A DNA stretch of 47,088 nucleotides from positions 1-47,088 of the forward strand of contig JANBPT010000294.1 in NCBI GenBank assembly GCA_027575765.1, given 5' to 3'. Under the pieces are notes generated by a model. It was not told where the DNA came from and did not search any database. It saw only the letters and a list, made by a program, of their open reading frames with translations. How positions within the stretch are numbered: position 1 is the stretch's first letter; the number at the start of each line of letters is the position of its first letter. The DNA comes from Tieghemiomyces parasiticus (lineage: Eukaryota > Kickxellomycota > Dimargaritomycetes > Dimargaritales > Dimargaritaceae). Below are positions 22,433 through 33,076 of this stretch, one piece after another. Position numbers and translations under genes: made by a program.

Positions 22433-23322
22433 ATGGGTACGTTGTTGATACCGCTGCATACCCTGAGGCCCTAGCTGACACCCGGACGACACGTCGTACC
22501 CTTGCTGGCTACGCTAATTAGTCGTAGACGGACGGATGGATGAATTTCCTCATGCCGACGGCGCCACCATTTCAAACCGTTGGATCGTGGAGAAAGTGAC
22601 GGTATCCATCCGTCTGTTTAATGGCGTGGCCCAGACAGGACGGCCCTCATACTGGTGGGCAACGCACGGATGATACGCTTGTCAGCTTCTTTCAGATTAG
22701 CTTCGCAAACAGCAGAACGGATCGGAATCAAGTTCGCCTGTTACATTGGACGGATCGAATTAGATGCCAGAAAACCACGGAAACTAGATTCTCCCCAATC
22801 ATTCCGATGTTGAATCCCCCGTGCCACTTTAACCACCACTAACGCCTACCTATACTGTCCTGTACCGCTTATTATGTGCCTACACCTCTAACAGGTAAGC
22901 CGAAAGGTATCAACGCCGCCCGCAAGCTCCGCACCACGCGCCGCCTGAACCGCTGGGCGGATAAGCACTACAAGAAGCGTGCCCTCGGTACCGCCTTCAA
23001 GTCGTCGCCCTTTGGTGGTTCCTCGCACGCCAAGGGTATCGTGCTGGAGAAGATTGGTGTGGAGGCCAAGCAGCCCAACTCCGCTATCCGCAAGTGCGTT
23101 CGTGTCCAGCTCATCAAGAACGGCAAGAAGATCACCGCTTTCGTGCCTAACGACGGTTGTCTCAACTACGTTGATGAGAACGACGAGGTTCTGATTGCCG
23201 GTTTCGGTCGTAAGGGCCGCGCCGTGGGTGATATTCCCGGTGTCCGTTTCAAGGTCGTCAAGGTCTCCGGCGTGTCCCTGATTGCCCTGTACAAGGAGAA
23301 GAAGGAGAAGCCCCGCTCTTAA
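22433..23322 (+). CDS. RPS23: 40S ribosomal protein uS12 (RPS23)
   Basis: Two exons: 22433-22436 (ATGG) and 22895-23322, giving exactly 143 residues, the usual eukaryotic length. The protein begins [13 protein letters not shown] and carries the hallmark blocks [54 protein letters not shown] and [13 protein letters not shown], with a lysine/arginine-rich tail. uS12 lines the decoding centre and supports translation fidelity. Pro62 in KQPNSA matches the proline hydroxylated in human and yeast Rps23. The start is fixed by joining ATGG to the acceptor at 22893-22894, which restores the family's M-G start. Codon use is strongly biased to C-ending codons, as expected for high expression. The single intron of 458 nt is about twice as long as any other in the window and holds a strong stem. 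Confidence 0.97.
22525..22620 (+). ncRNA. Structured hairpin inside the RPS23 intron
   Basis: Bases 22525-22542 pair with 22603-22620 in an uninterrupted 18-bp stem (three G-U pairs), closing a loop of about 60 bases. The core 22531-22541 / 22604-22614 is 11 perfect Watson-Crick pairs. It lies near the 5' end of the long first intron. It could shorten the distance between donor and branch site, act in intron-mediated regulation, or be part of an intron-encoded RNA. I found no convincing C/D or H/ACA snoRNA boxes, so the class is open. Confidence 0.45.
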
Positions 23323-23703
23323 ACTGGTTGTTGTGCCCTCTCGCACCCCTTGGCCAATTTCCACCAGCGTCCGGACTCCGGTTACCATTTCCAATACGTG
23401 GCTTGGGACTCATCATTATGGCCCCCGTTTACGTTTGTATCCGCACCGCCGCCGTGGCGTTGCCCTGTTGACTGTACTACTCTTCGTCCATTAAAACACC
23501 AACCACCCACATCCTAGCTCAACTGCCTATAAATCCATCCTTTGTGATTGGAATGCCTTGCCAGGCCATGTACCAGTTCTAATGTCCAAGTGGTCGCCCT
23601 ACTAACATTTTCAGTCACCGTCTTTTAGACAGAAAGGGGATTTCGACATGTGTTGTCAGATTAGGAATATTTATTGTCAACTGCGGTTGCGCGCAACTGT
23701 ATA
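23323..23703. other. Convergent 3' region, RPS23 and Gemin2
   Basis: 381 bases lie between two stop codons. On the minus strand AATAAA occurs at 23675-23670, 29 bases past the Gemin2 stop, a good poly(A) signal. The rest is C/T-rich 3' sequence of RPS23 with no coding feature. Confidence 0.6.
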
Positions 23704-25223
23704 CTATAACAGGTCCCTCTGGCCGAAGATGCGGTTGACTAGGGTGATGACGGTGTTGACTGAGGCGGCCTGTGACAAGTCCGTGGGTTTCTAGCAAAGA
23801 TATGTTGAAATACGGTAACGGGGCAAACCCGGTTAGTTTGGCTATCCCATCGAATGCTGCATTACCATTGCGCGCATTGAGGTATTTGATGCACTTACCA
23901 GGCGACGCCGAACCTCGGCACACTCGCGGCAGAGCGCCCGTAGCACGTAAATATCGTCGGCGTCCAACAGAGGATCCAAGCGAAGCAATAGGGAGTATAT
24001 CCAGTAACACTTCCGGCGGGTAATTACGAGGTGAGGATGGGGGTGAGTTAGGATGGGTACCGTGTTGAATACTAAGGCTGCATTCGGCTCGCTTCTGCCA
24101 AGCCCTGCGGTGTGGTACAGTAGTCTGGCATATTAGCACCTACCCGCTCGGCGGTTATCGCGCCATCTCGTAGCCATTCACCATGGAACCGGAGAAGGCG
24201 GACCACCATGTGCTGTTTAGTGAAGAGTAGGAGGGGACACGCCAAGTGCTTGGTTAGGGTCTTGTCGAACCAAACGGCTGCGCTAACCTAGTCATATGTG
24301 ACTGCTACACAGTCGAACTTGCCTGCTCCATACGAAAGAGTGCGAGCCGGGTCGGTTGACATCCTTGCCGAGGTGGCGTAGTCCGGCCGAGGGGATCCGC
24401 GACACCGCTTGGCCGCTCTAGAAGCGCCCGCGGGGTTGACCCATAACAATGAATTAGCCAGCCTTTGCTGTCGTTATTATTCGGGATCGGACTGACGTCT
24501 GCGTCGCGGGATTCCGCCTGGCTACCTCCGCCAGACTGTCGATCCCGCCAGGTCTTAAAGTTGCGTTCGAAAGTCTGAACGGAACGAAAAATATAAAAAG
24601 GAAGAAGGGAGGGGTATCGCAAGAGGTAAGCACAAGGCATTGCGGTGGGTATTGACAAAATCAAGTAGCCGGGGGACAGCGATTATCATGCTTGTAGGTA
24701 GAATGCTGAGTGGCTGTGCTATCCATGCCATTCAGCCACATGGCGAAGTATACCTTCTTGCGCGACTGAAATTCGGCGGTCAGTTGCCTCTGCCAGGATT
24801 TGCGGGGCTCTAATCCTAGGGGTGGCGGAGCACATGCCTCCATTGAGAACATGCCGTCTCTCGCGGGCGCAGGTTGGTGGGATCTAGCAATAGGCACTTC
24901 ACTGGCCGGCGGAGGCGCATTTCTGGCCACGATGACGTGGGGAATACTGCGCGCTTCATTTCTAACCGGTTATGAAGTACAATGCGATTTAAAAGCAATC
25001 GGGTATTAGGAGTGCCTTGGTGTCCGGGCGAAGTTGACCCGTATAGGCTGGTGCGAGAAGCAGGGCTGCACCAGAGCAGGCGGGTTGCCTTTCTGCGTGA
25101 TACCTACCTGACCATGCGAAGATATTCCGCTGCGCTGGACGGTGGCCCCTGTGTGGCCCAATCAATGGTTTTGGAAGTACATGGCTTCTTAGCGGCAGCT
25201 GATGGGGCTGGACTTTGCGCCAT
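23704..25223 (-). CDS. Gemin2/Brr1 (SIP1) homologue, snRNP assembly
   Basis: Six minus-strand exons (25223-25108, 24961-24754, 24574-24323, 24212-24144, 24009-23899 and 23769-23704) give 273 residues; human Gemin2 has 280. Family landmarks appear in order: GPPSSAAEYLRMVRNEAR then IPHVIVA, KSWQRQLTAEFQSRKK, an IPNNNDSKGWLIHCYGS block matching the conserved GW region, LALFRMEQ joined to HMVVRLLRFHGEWL, then YWIYSLLLRLDPLLDADD with ALCRECAEVR, and finally TVITLVNRIFGQRDL. Gemin2 binds SMN and five Sm proteins and organises them for assembly on U snRNAs in the cytoplasm; yeast Brr1 is the relative. The third intron starts with GCAAGT instead of GT; both sides match the family, so the GC-AG intron is well supported. 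The residue before the conserved W is Y (after a C) instead of the usual R, the weakest junction. A poly(A) signal follows closely. Confidence 0.93.
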
Positions 25224-25763
25224 TGTGCTAATGAGCAGCTGGGCAATAGAAATAGTGGGTACTGCTATTATTCGAAAGTGGGTCAGATGGCTAGCTCCGG
25301 ATTGTATTGTAGGTTTGCGAGGCTAAGGGTGGCGGGCGGGAATTGCTGAGATGGGAGGAGGGGGCTGAGCCGTGGCTTTGGGTGACTGGGATTCATAGAG
25401 AGCCATGTATGTTCTCAGTCGCCAATGGATTTGTCGATGTGGTCAAGCGAGTCCAACTGGTCCTGTCAACCTGTTATCACGTGATTCTCAAGCCCAGTAG
25501 CCTTGCTGAAGAAAAAAGAAAAAAAAAACCCATAGCCAGTTGTGGTAGCCTAGAGCGCTGATTCCTCCCTGTACCTCGGGGGGGAGTAAGGGGTAGACAA
25601 ACCTGCTACAGTCAACCATGGTAATGTGCCTTTACGACCTCCCAGGCCCTTGTCCCGAATTCCACCCTATACTCACCACCCTGTTGGCGCTCTATCCTTT
25701 TGCAAATACTTACGCCCACACACCCATTTGCCTCATATTTGGCTTAAAAGCCCCTAGCCCGTT
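25224..25763. promoter_or_regulatory. Divergent promoter, Gemin2 (-) and UTP11 (+)
   Basis: 540 bases separate two start codons. An A-rich block lies at 25510-25530 and a C/T-rich stretch precedes UTP11. No TATA box is obvious. Open frames here are short and unconserved. Confidence 0.5.
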
Positions 25764-27384
25764 ATGTCGTCGATTCGCAATGCCATCTCGCGCCCGGCGT
25801 ATCGGGAGCGCGCTCAGCCGGTCAGCCGCGAGGAGCTGGGCCATCTGGAGAAGCGTAAGGACTACCTCATTCGGGCGCAGAAGACCAAGCAGGAGAAAAA
25901 GCGCATTAAGTTCCTGGCCGAGAAGGCCCGTTTGCGTAACCCCGACGAGTTCCACCCGTCGATGGTCAGCGTCAAGGGCAAGGTGAGTCAAAGACTATCC
26001 TAGTAGCCAGACGGCAAAAGTGGCAGATGCCAGAGCTTGGTCACGTCGGTGCCACCACCCGGTTGGATATAGCTATCCAAAGTGCAATCTTATAGATAAC
26101 GAGACTGACTCCAAACCACCGTCGCTTCTCGGCTATCTTCACCTTATGCGGAACAATAGAGCGGCGAAGCCTTGCTCATGGACAACAAGGCAAATAGGGA
26201 GGAATACAATTCCCTTGTCGAGTCCCAGGATCTCCGCTACATTCGGGCCTGCATACAGACCGAACGCAAGGTTAGTTCTCAGACCATTTGTACTAATTGA
26301 GTAGTCCACGACAGCCCGCTTTGGTTAGGCCGAGTAACAGCTTATAACGCCATCAAGGTGCTATATCACTAACGACATTCCTACGCCGGTTGAATTCTTT
26401 GACCTCCGCGGATTTCTCAGAAAATTGACCGTCTGCAGTCTGCGATCGACCTGCTTAATACCGGGCTGGGTGACACGGCGCAGGAGGATGACTCCGAGGA
26501 AGAGGAGGAGCCCCAAGTCAAGCCGAAGGCCAAGACCAACCACACCGTGTTCGTGGATACCGCAGAAGACCGTAAGTGCCATTGCCCGCTATTACGTGGC
26601 TACTGGGCAATAACTGTAGCATGTCCGCTGGCCAGGCTGCATAGGGCACCCGAGGCCGGCCAACTCACCCCCAGATTTCTCCAGTGGCGAAGTCCTTACC
26701 ACCTGTTCCTGCACACCACGTCACTACACCCCTACGCTGACCCTGTCTCCTCAGTCCAACGGTTCAATCCGGCTACGCACTTCCAAACACCTGAAAACCT
26801 GCTCAAGCGCAAGTACAACCGCCCACGGGTCAGCCAACTTGCGAGTTACGAGGTACCGGAGCTCGACCCCAAGGTCCGCCAGGTAAGTGACGCTATGGTA
26901 TCGCTTTAGAAGACTGCCTACAAGGCCTCTCGACCGCGAGGCAGCCACCTTGGCCGTCTATTGAGGTTCTGGCAAGCAGCCCGGCTCATCACACCTTTCC
27001 ACGTTCTGCCACCCCGCCGCTTTTACCATGCTACTAGGAGAACGAACGCAGGCGCTTCCGGATGCTCAAGGAGCTGGACTCCCGGCTTGACCGTGAGCGC
27101 ATCATGGCTCTGGCGGAGAAACAGTTGATGGCGAATTCCCTCAAAAAGGTTAGTTTTATATTTTGTTCATTTGGCCATTTTGTGGGTTCGTTTTGTGGCA
27201 GGGCCGCCAGCCCGATGCGTTCCGTACGTCGACCCCTCATCACTAACCAAGTTGTTGGCTCGTATGTTGCACTTTACCGCCTCTGATTCCGTCATGACCA
27301 CAGGACAAGGGCGAAAAAAAGGTTGTCGGCAAAGACAAGGACGGGATTCCTATCTATAAGTTCAAGGCAGAGCGCAAGCGGTAA
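25764..27384 (+). CDS. UTP11: U3 snoRNA-associated protein Utp11
   Basis: Six exons: 25764-25982, 26160-26270, 26421-26571, 26755-26882, 27038-27148 and 27304-27384, coding for 266 residues (human 253, yeast 250). The start MSSIRNAISRPAYRERAQP with LEKRKDYLIRAQ and EKARLRNPDEFHPSM is the Utp11 signature. It is followed by a lysine-rich coiled region, SQDLRYIR, an acidic patch (EDDSEEEEE), TVFVDTAED joined to FNPATHFQTPENLL and NRPRVSQL, and the family's C-terminus IYKFKAERKR. Utp11 is part of the small-subunit processome and is needed for early cleavages of pre-18S rRNA in the nucleolus. All splice sites are GT-AG and in frame. The ATG is the first after a short C-rich leader. MPP10, another processome protein, lies 19 kb away. 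Confidence 0.95.
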
Positions 27385-27989
27385 TGCTTTCCTAATTTTG
27401 TCGCTGGTGCGCCTGTTAGTTACTACATATTTTTTACAACTGTGTTCCTTGTTCTGACCTAAACCGTCTTTATAAAACCACTGTCGGCTCTGTCAGTACT
27501 TATTCTATGTATACGCAACGGGGGATCTGTTCTAGTTAGCAGGACCCAGGACCCGTTTGAAGCCGTCTATACAATACTCCCAGCTGGAGACACTTCTGGC
27601 TTTACAGGGCCAGTCAGGGTGAAAGTGGGGCGACTAGTGTTGTAGAGTTCATATATAGCGGAAGATAGTTAGCCTCCGCTCCTCCCACCATCTGACTGCG
27701 GTTACGTCCCTCTTGGGCTCAGGCGGGGGGGCAAGGAGGGGGGAGCTCGGATCGGCTAGCATCGCCCCCGGCACAGGGATTCGCGCAGCTCCGCCCCTTA
27801 TCTGCCAGCCTGGATCGAGTCCACAGAAAAAAGCTGCCCTCGGGTTGATTCATTACCAAGCCTGCATCGGCCGTTGTCCGTTACTTTCCGCCCGTTTCTC
27901 CACTCGGCACCATTGCGCCCTACTCTACTCCCTAGCACCATTCTGCCCCTCCCTATTTCTTTTTTTTTTCCCCCCGAATTACCCATAAG
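27385..27989 (+). promoter_or_regulatory. UTP11 3' end and eIF3k promoter
   Basis: 605 bases between tandem genes. TATATA at 27652-27657 may serve eIF3k. A long pyrimidine tract (about 27930-27972, including eleven or more Ts followed by Cs) forms the end of the eIF3k leader. Overlapping open frames of 60-90 codons at 27713-27988 are low-complexity and not called. Confidence 0.5.
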
Positions 27990-28835
27990 ATGGAGTCCAC
28001 TCTCAGCCCCTCCACTCGTCCTGAGGCGATCAACCAGCTCATCAACAGCGTCGAGCGGTACAACCCCGACAATGTTGAGGTGCTGGAGGAGTACCTGAAC
28101 GCCCAGTGCGAGTCAAACGAGAACGATCTCACCGCCAACCTGGCTGTCCTCAAGCTGTACCAGTTCAACCCCCACCTGCTTAACGTGTCGGCTCTCGTCA
28201 AGATCCTGATGAAGGCTCTCACCCGGTTCTACGATGCTGACTTCAACCTGTGTCTGTGCCTCCTGAGCGAGCTAATCGTAAGTGGGACATTACTGAGTAG
28301 TTTTGGGGGGTAGGCTAGCTTGTCAAAGCCCGTGGTCCCCTCCATACGGGCTACTTGACCCACCAGCTCTTTCATACTAATCTTCCTCCCCTCCTACACC
28401 CGCACCACCGTCTTCCCTGCCAACGCGCGCCGTACCATATAGGTTGCCGAGGAGCCTGTCGCCAAGGTCATTGAGCTCAAGCAATACCTTGAGGAGGCTC
28501 AGTTTGGCAACTTCTGGACCGCACTCAACAGCGGTTACTTCGCGGAGACCCTGGCCGAGATGAAGGACTACAGCTGGTCGATGCGCCAGACCATCTCCCA
28601 TGTTGTGTCCTTGGCTTACCAGACTATCGACCAGGCGCTGCTGGAGGACTACTTTAACCTGCAAGGCGCGGAGCTCGCCGAGTACCTGGATACGCTAAAG
28701 TGGTCTTTTGACACCGCCACGGGCGTCGTAAGCATTCCGCTCAACGATAGCAACCAGGTCGAGCCTACCGTCATCACGGAGAACGTGCAGTTCGCCCAGC
28801 TCACCAAGATCATCGGACATTCCAGTGCGCTCTAA
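27990..28835 (+). CDS. Translation initiation factor eIF3 subunit K
   Basis: Two exons (27990-28277 and 28443-28835) encode 226 residues; human eIF3k has 218. The N-terminal HEAT-like part has VERYNPDNVEVLEEYL, LTANLAVLKLYQFNPHLLN and LMKALTRFYDADFNLCLCLL, all close to the family pattern IDRYNPENL / NLAVLKLYQFNP / DFTLC. The second exon continues with FGNFWTAL, ISHVVSLAYQTIDQALLEDY and a winged-helix-like PCI end (LDTLKWSFDTATGVVSIPL). eIF3k forms a module with eIF3l on the outer side of eIF3 and is dispensable in several fungi and absent from budding yeast. Its presence argues against a Saccharomycotina source. The intron is 165 nt, GT-AG. It converges on the V-ATPase gene. Confidence 0.96.
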
Positions 28836-29171
28836 TCTGGTTCAGTACCCCACCTCGCCAGCCACTCTTCATTTCAGCTTTCTTGTTTATTATCGCCGGT
28901 TGGACATCACCGCATCATGATTGGGCGCCAGGCCAGTTACTAGTACCAATACATCGATTCAGCAGGTGCTCAGGGTTATGCCGAAGCCGTCTTTTGAAGA
29001 GACAGTATATTTTTAGTGAGGCCCGAAGGACAAGATCAGTAGAAATGTGAATGAGACGTAATGAAATACGAAAAAAAAATAAGGAACGAAGCACTGAAGT
29101 TGTCAGGAAGGGGAGCGCACCACGGGTGGCCAACGGATACATTTCTCTAGCCGCTGCCCTGCTCGTAGATT
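28836..29171. other. Convergent intergenic spacer
   Basis: 336 bases between the eIF3k and V-ATPase stop codons. It contains an A9 tract near 29070 and no coding feature. Confidence 0.6.
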
Positions 29172-29961
29172 CTACACCGCGCATACGGCGTTATCAGCCT
29201 TGGTATTGAGGATGAGGCCTACGATGAGGCCGTACAGACCCAGTACCTCGGCGAAAATGAGAATAAGGACCATAGACACAAACAGGCGATTCTGCAGGGC
29301 GTAGCCGCGTACCGACGTGTCGCCGACAATACCGATGCAGTAGCCAGCAGCCAGACCCGTCAGACCCACCGAGAGGCCCGCGGCCATGTGCACGAAGCCT
29401 GAGTAGAGCGAGTAGCTGCCGGGCTTGGATAGGGATCCGGAAATTAGCACAGATGCCACAAGGCCGTACACAGCAATGATACCTGCCATAACCACCGGGA
29501 TGAGGGACTGTACAGGACGGAGGGTTGCGATTGGAGTGTCAAACGCGAGAGGCGGTGGACATGGTGGTTAGGAACTAGGAGGTACGGCATAGAGACCAAG
29601 GATGGAGGAGAAGGCATTGGGGAGTTCCTACAAAAGAGGGACATTTGGTGGCTACGACCACACGTACCTTCATGATGAGATGTGGGTAAAAAGTACCCAT
29701 ACCGGAAATACCGATACCAGACTTGGCGGTACCGTAGGCGGCACCCATGGCTGCCAGGGTCAATACATCGAATTAGGGAGCAGATTGAGCAGTATGATAA
29801 AGGGAAGTCAGGTTTAGAGCTGATGTACCTAAACACGTGCGGTCTCTCTATGCCGACTTGTAAGGTAGTTTAACGTGCCACGACTTACTGCTGAAGACCA
29901 TGGCACCAAACACGCCGGCAAACCCGAAGAACGGGGCGAAGACAGGGCAGTGTTCAGACAT
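29172..29961 (-). CDS. V-ATPase membrane proteolipid, most like c' (Vma11)
   Basis: Three minus-strand exons (29961-29889, 29750-29668 and 29507-29172) give 163 residues, the usual size. Four transmembrane helices are evident. Helix 4 has the proton-carrying glutamate, E139, in [13 protein letters not shown]. The first half reads [18 protein letters not shown] and [11 protein letters not shown]. Features pointing to c' rather than c are [17 protein letters not shown] leading into SLIPVVM, the loop [24 protein letters not shown] and the end LILNTK. The [11 protein letters not shown] loop and AEVLG are nearer to c, so assignment between Vma3 and Vma11 is likely but not final. The subunit forms the rotating ring of the Vo sector in vacuolar membranes. 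The split codon at the first junction (A|CC) yields Thr. The C-terminal NAVCAV extends past the helix by a few residues. Confidence 0.93.
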
Positions 29962-31397
29962 GCCTCGGGAGGAAATGGACTGGTGCGGGTCATAGTGGGA
30001 GAAGGGACGGTTTGTAGGGATGAGGGTAAGGAAATGTTAGAAGTCAAGGTCGGGCAGTGTCCCATAGTCTCGGTCTACGCGAAAGGGGTGCGGGGTCACG
30101 ACCATTTGCGTGACAAATTGGTGTTCCCCATGGGGAGAAGACAATGAGTGGAAGTAACGTGCAGAGTTGCTGGGCATTACCTGATGGTTGAGGTCCGGTG
30201 ACAGGTGTCGGGCCGATGAGGGATGGGCCGGCGGAGTGTAGTTAACGGCTTGGCGCGTAATTTGGTACCGGGGAGGGAATTGAGGGAAGAAGAAGGGATG
30301 TGGAGGTGTCATGAAGTGGCAGAGGGCGAAGAGACAGCAAAGAATGAATGGAGCGGGACGTAGAGGGGCCAAGGAATGCGGGGGTCAGTTCAACCTGGGG
30401 AGGGGGAATGCAGGAGCGACCAAGAGCAAGTGGGCAACTAGGGGGGCTGATGGAATGGGCGAGGCCTAGCCAGCCATTAAGCGCTGTGGGGTGGCCGAGC
30501 TTGGGGAGCGGAGAGTGTATGGCAGACGCCCATGGCGCACGGGAGAGGAGCGGTAAGCCGGGCGAACCCCATCGCAGGGGTCGCGCGAACGAGAATATAA
30601 TAATAAGGAAAAGAGGTAGGAAGGACGCAAGGCCACTGTCCTACCCAACCGAGCACGGCGTAACGACGCCGACGGCCAGCTAGGTGGCCTGCGTCCTAAA
30701 GGAAGACGGATGGCCCCATAGTCTTAGACGGGGTGTGTCCTACCCTGGTGACCTTGTACTCAACCTGTGGCCTTACCCCCTCCCCCGTCTCTGCCTTACC
30801 GGTTGAATGGCTGAAAAAGTATGTGCAGGGCCACGTTCACCGCTCAACTCCGCCGGTTCGCTTCTAGTATGCCGCTACTATGATCATGTGAAGGACCGGG
30901 GACTGCTCATTGCTACGTGGTGTGGCTACGTGCTCTTTACTCCGGAAGCTTTTCCATCGGTGCACACTAGCAGCAGTCAACGCCATGTGGGCCGCTACCC
31001 AAAGGTAGCTGTGATGGCCCCAAACTTTTGGGTCAAAGCGTAGGCCACGGGTCTAGGTTTTTCAAGCTACGCTAGGTTTCCCCCTCTCCGGTTCTATGAC
31101 GACGTGCGTTGTTCCTATGTGATTAATCGCCCCTATAGGGACCATCAGGCGTCAAAGGGATTATGGCGTAGCTGGTATACGATTGGTAAGGGGGCTCTCC
31201 CACAAGGTTTTCCGTGGTCACCAGTCGTGAGCAATGGTGAATGGGAAGGTGTCCATTGACAACCCCAGGATAAGAGACGGCCAGAGTGCGGGAAACCCTC
31301 CCCCCAAGACTCCCTTCTGCTTCTCCAGCTGACATTTTCTACGGACATTAGGTATCTAGATTAGTTGCTGTGGCCCAACGCTCACTCTTTATACACC
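29962..31397. promoter_or_regulatory. Divergent promoter, V-ATPase (-) and oxidoreductase (+)
   Basis: 1.4 kb between start codons. On the minus strand 30200-30370 is strongly C/T-rich, like a promoter or leader of the V-ATPase gene. A possible GT donor at 30180 could mark an intron in its 5' UTR. The + side close to 31398 has a short TTTATACACC stretch just before the ATG. Open frames at 30037-30683 follow the base skew and are not called genes. Confidence 0.45.
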
Positions 31398-33076
31398 ATG
31401 GATCCAGGCCTACCTCACCCTTGCCCTCTTACGTCGTACTGGCTAGAACGCAATCCGCTCAAGGTCCACCGGACCACCCCGGACCTTCCAAGCAGCGCCG
31501 ACGTGGTTATCATCGGCAGTGGTATTGCCGGCGCAGCCGCAGCTTACCATCTACTGGCGCAGGCCCAGCAGGTCGAGGTGCCTCTTCAGCTTGTACTTCT
31601 AGAGGCCCGTGAGGCATGCTCCGGCGCCACAGGCCGTAATGGCGGTCACATCATCCCTATCCACTCGCGCTATTTCAACGACCGTGTTGCGGCGGCAGGA
31701 CTCGAAACCACCGTGCAGACGACCCAATTCGAGCATCAAACCATGCTCCAGATCCTGGACTTTATCAAGCGGTACCAGGTTGACTGCGAGCTACGGCCCA
31801 ATGGGTGCGTCTTGAGCTGCAAAGACACCAAGGAGTGGTCGACGATTCAGGCCGACCTGCGGGCGATGCGCGACGCCAACGTGGACCTACCCACCGAGGT
31901 GTGGGATGCCCAGGAGTGCAGACAGGTAGGCCATGGGAACCACTTGTATCTTGTGACTTGGCCAAGGAGGTCGATCCAAAAATGCGTGAGACGAGAACGG
32001 TGACCACGGTTCCACGTAATCTAGCGGATGGAACCGATCAAATAGACCTGGTAACAGATGTGGTCACCCAGGTCCCCTTCACGTACTAATAAGGAAAGGG
32101 CCTAGCCTAATTCACCACCTGTACCACAACCCGAGTGCAGCACCTAAAATCGATGGACTTCGTTGGAGCCATCAAGATACCCGGGTGCCAGCTCTGGCCC
32201 GCTAAGCTGGTGTGGGCCATCCTTGAGGTGGCTCTACGCCAGGGACTCAACCTGCAGACATACACGCCCGTTACCCAGGTGATACGGCCCCCGGTGTCCA
32301 ACAGCCAGGACCCAAAGGCCGCGAAGGACTGGGCGGTTCGCACTCCGCGCGGCGTGATCCGGGCCCGCCATGTCATTCATTGCACCAATGCCTGGGCTGG
32401 TCACCTCCTACCCCAGCTCGCACCGTATCTGCGGCCCGTCCGCGCCCAGGTTATTGCCTCGGCCCGTTTCCGCACCCCGCTGCTGTGGCCTTTTGGAATT
32501 AGTTTCAATCACGGGTTTGATTACACCATGCAGCGCCCGGACCGCATGGTTATTTTCGGCGGCATGCGCTACGCCACCCCTAATATGGAGGTCGGGGTCG
32601 CCGATGACAGTACGGTGAACCAGCAGCTTGTCAGGGCCCATCGCCTCGCTCTGAATCAACTTGCACGAACACATATTGCCACCCCCGACGTGACCACTGC
32701 GCCCACTACTACTACCAATCCAAAATCCACCCAGGTCAATGTGGAAAACGCTTGGACGGGGATTATGGCCTTCAGTCATGACGCCCTGCCGTGGGTAGGT
32801 CCCCTCGACGGATTAGACGCTTCCCTTCGTGATCAGTATGCGTGCGTAGCGTTCAACGGGGACGGCATGCCGCGTGCTTTCCGATGTGCCGAAATAGTGG
32901 CCCGCATGGTTATTAACCGGGTCAGCGGCCGGCTCCTCCTGCCAACCGACGATCTGGTGCCAGCGTTTTTACCGTCTGCCAGACGCGGGGTCGATCCTAG
33001 CCAGTGGGATATCCTTGCCGATGACCACCGATTCCTATGCCAGATTGGTATCCCCCCGCCGACTAGCCACCTGTAA
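31398..33076 (+). CDS. FAD-dependent oxidoreductase, DAO family
   Basis: Two exons (31398-31925 and 32141-33076) code for 487 residues. After an N-terminal SYWLERNPL motif typical of a fungal subgroup, the Rossmann motif ADVVIIGSGIAGAAAAYHLL (GxGxxG) binds the ADP part of FAD. EAREACSGATGRNGGHI is the second signature of this family. The second exon holds QLWPAKLVWAILEVAL, the ARHVIHCTNAWAGHLLP segment, and near the end WTGIMAFSHDALPWVG and FNGDGMPRAFRCAEIV, the FAD-closing motif of DAO enzymes. It is probably an amine or imino-acid oxidase-like enzyme; the substrate is unknown. No signal peptide or peroxisomal SKL end is seen. The splice phase is 0 and the acceptor (GAGTGCAG) is the only AG that keeps frame. 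Neighbours do not indicate a pathway. Confidence 0.92.

Noticed and set aside
22525..22745. H/ACA or C/D snoRNA in the RPS23 intron
   Set aside because: A possible ANANNA box follows the stem, but the stem lacks a clear pseudouridylation pocket and C/D boxes are imperfect, so the class was left open.
30037..30372. Minus frame of 111 codons upstream of the V-ATPase gene
   Set aside because: No ATG at its start, strong C/T skew and no homology; interpreted as promoter or leader.
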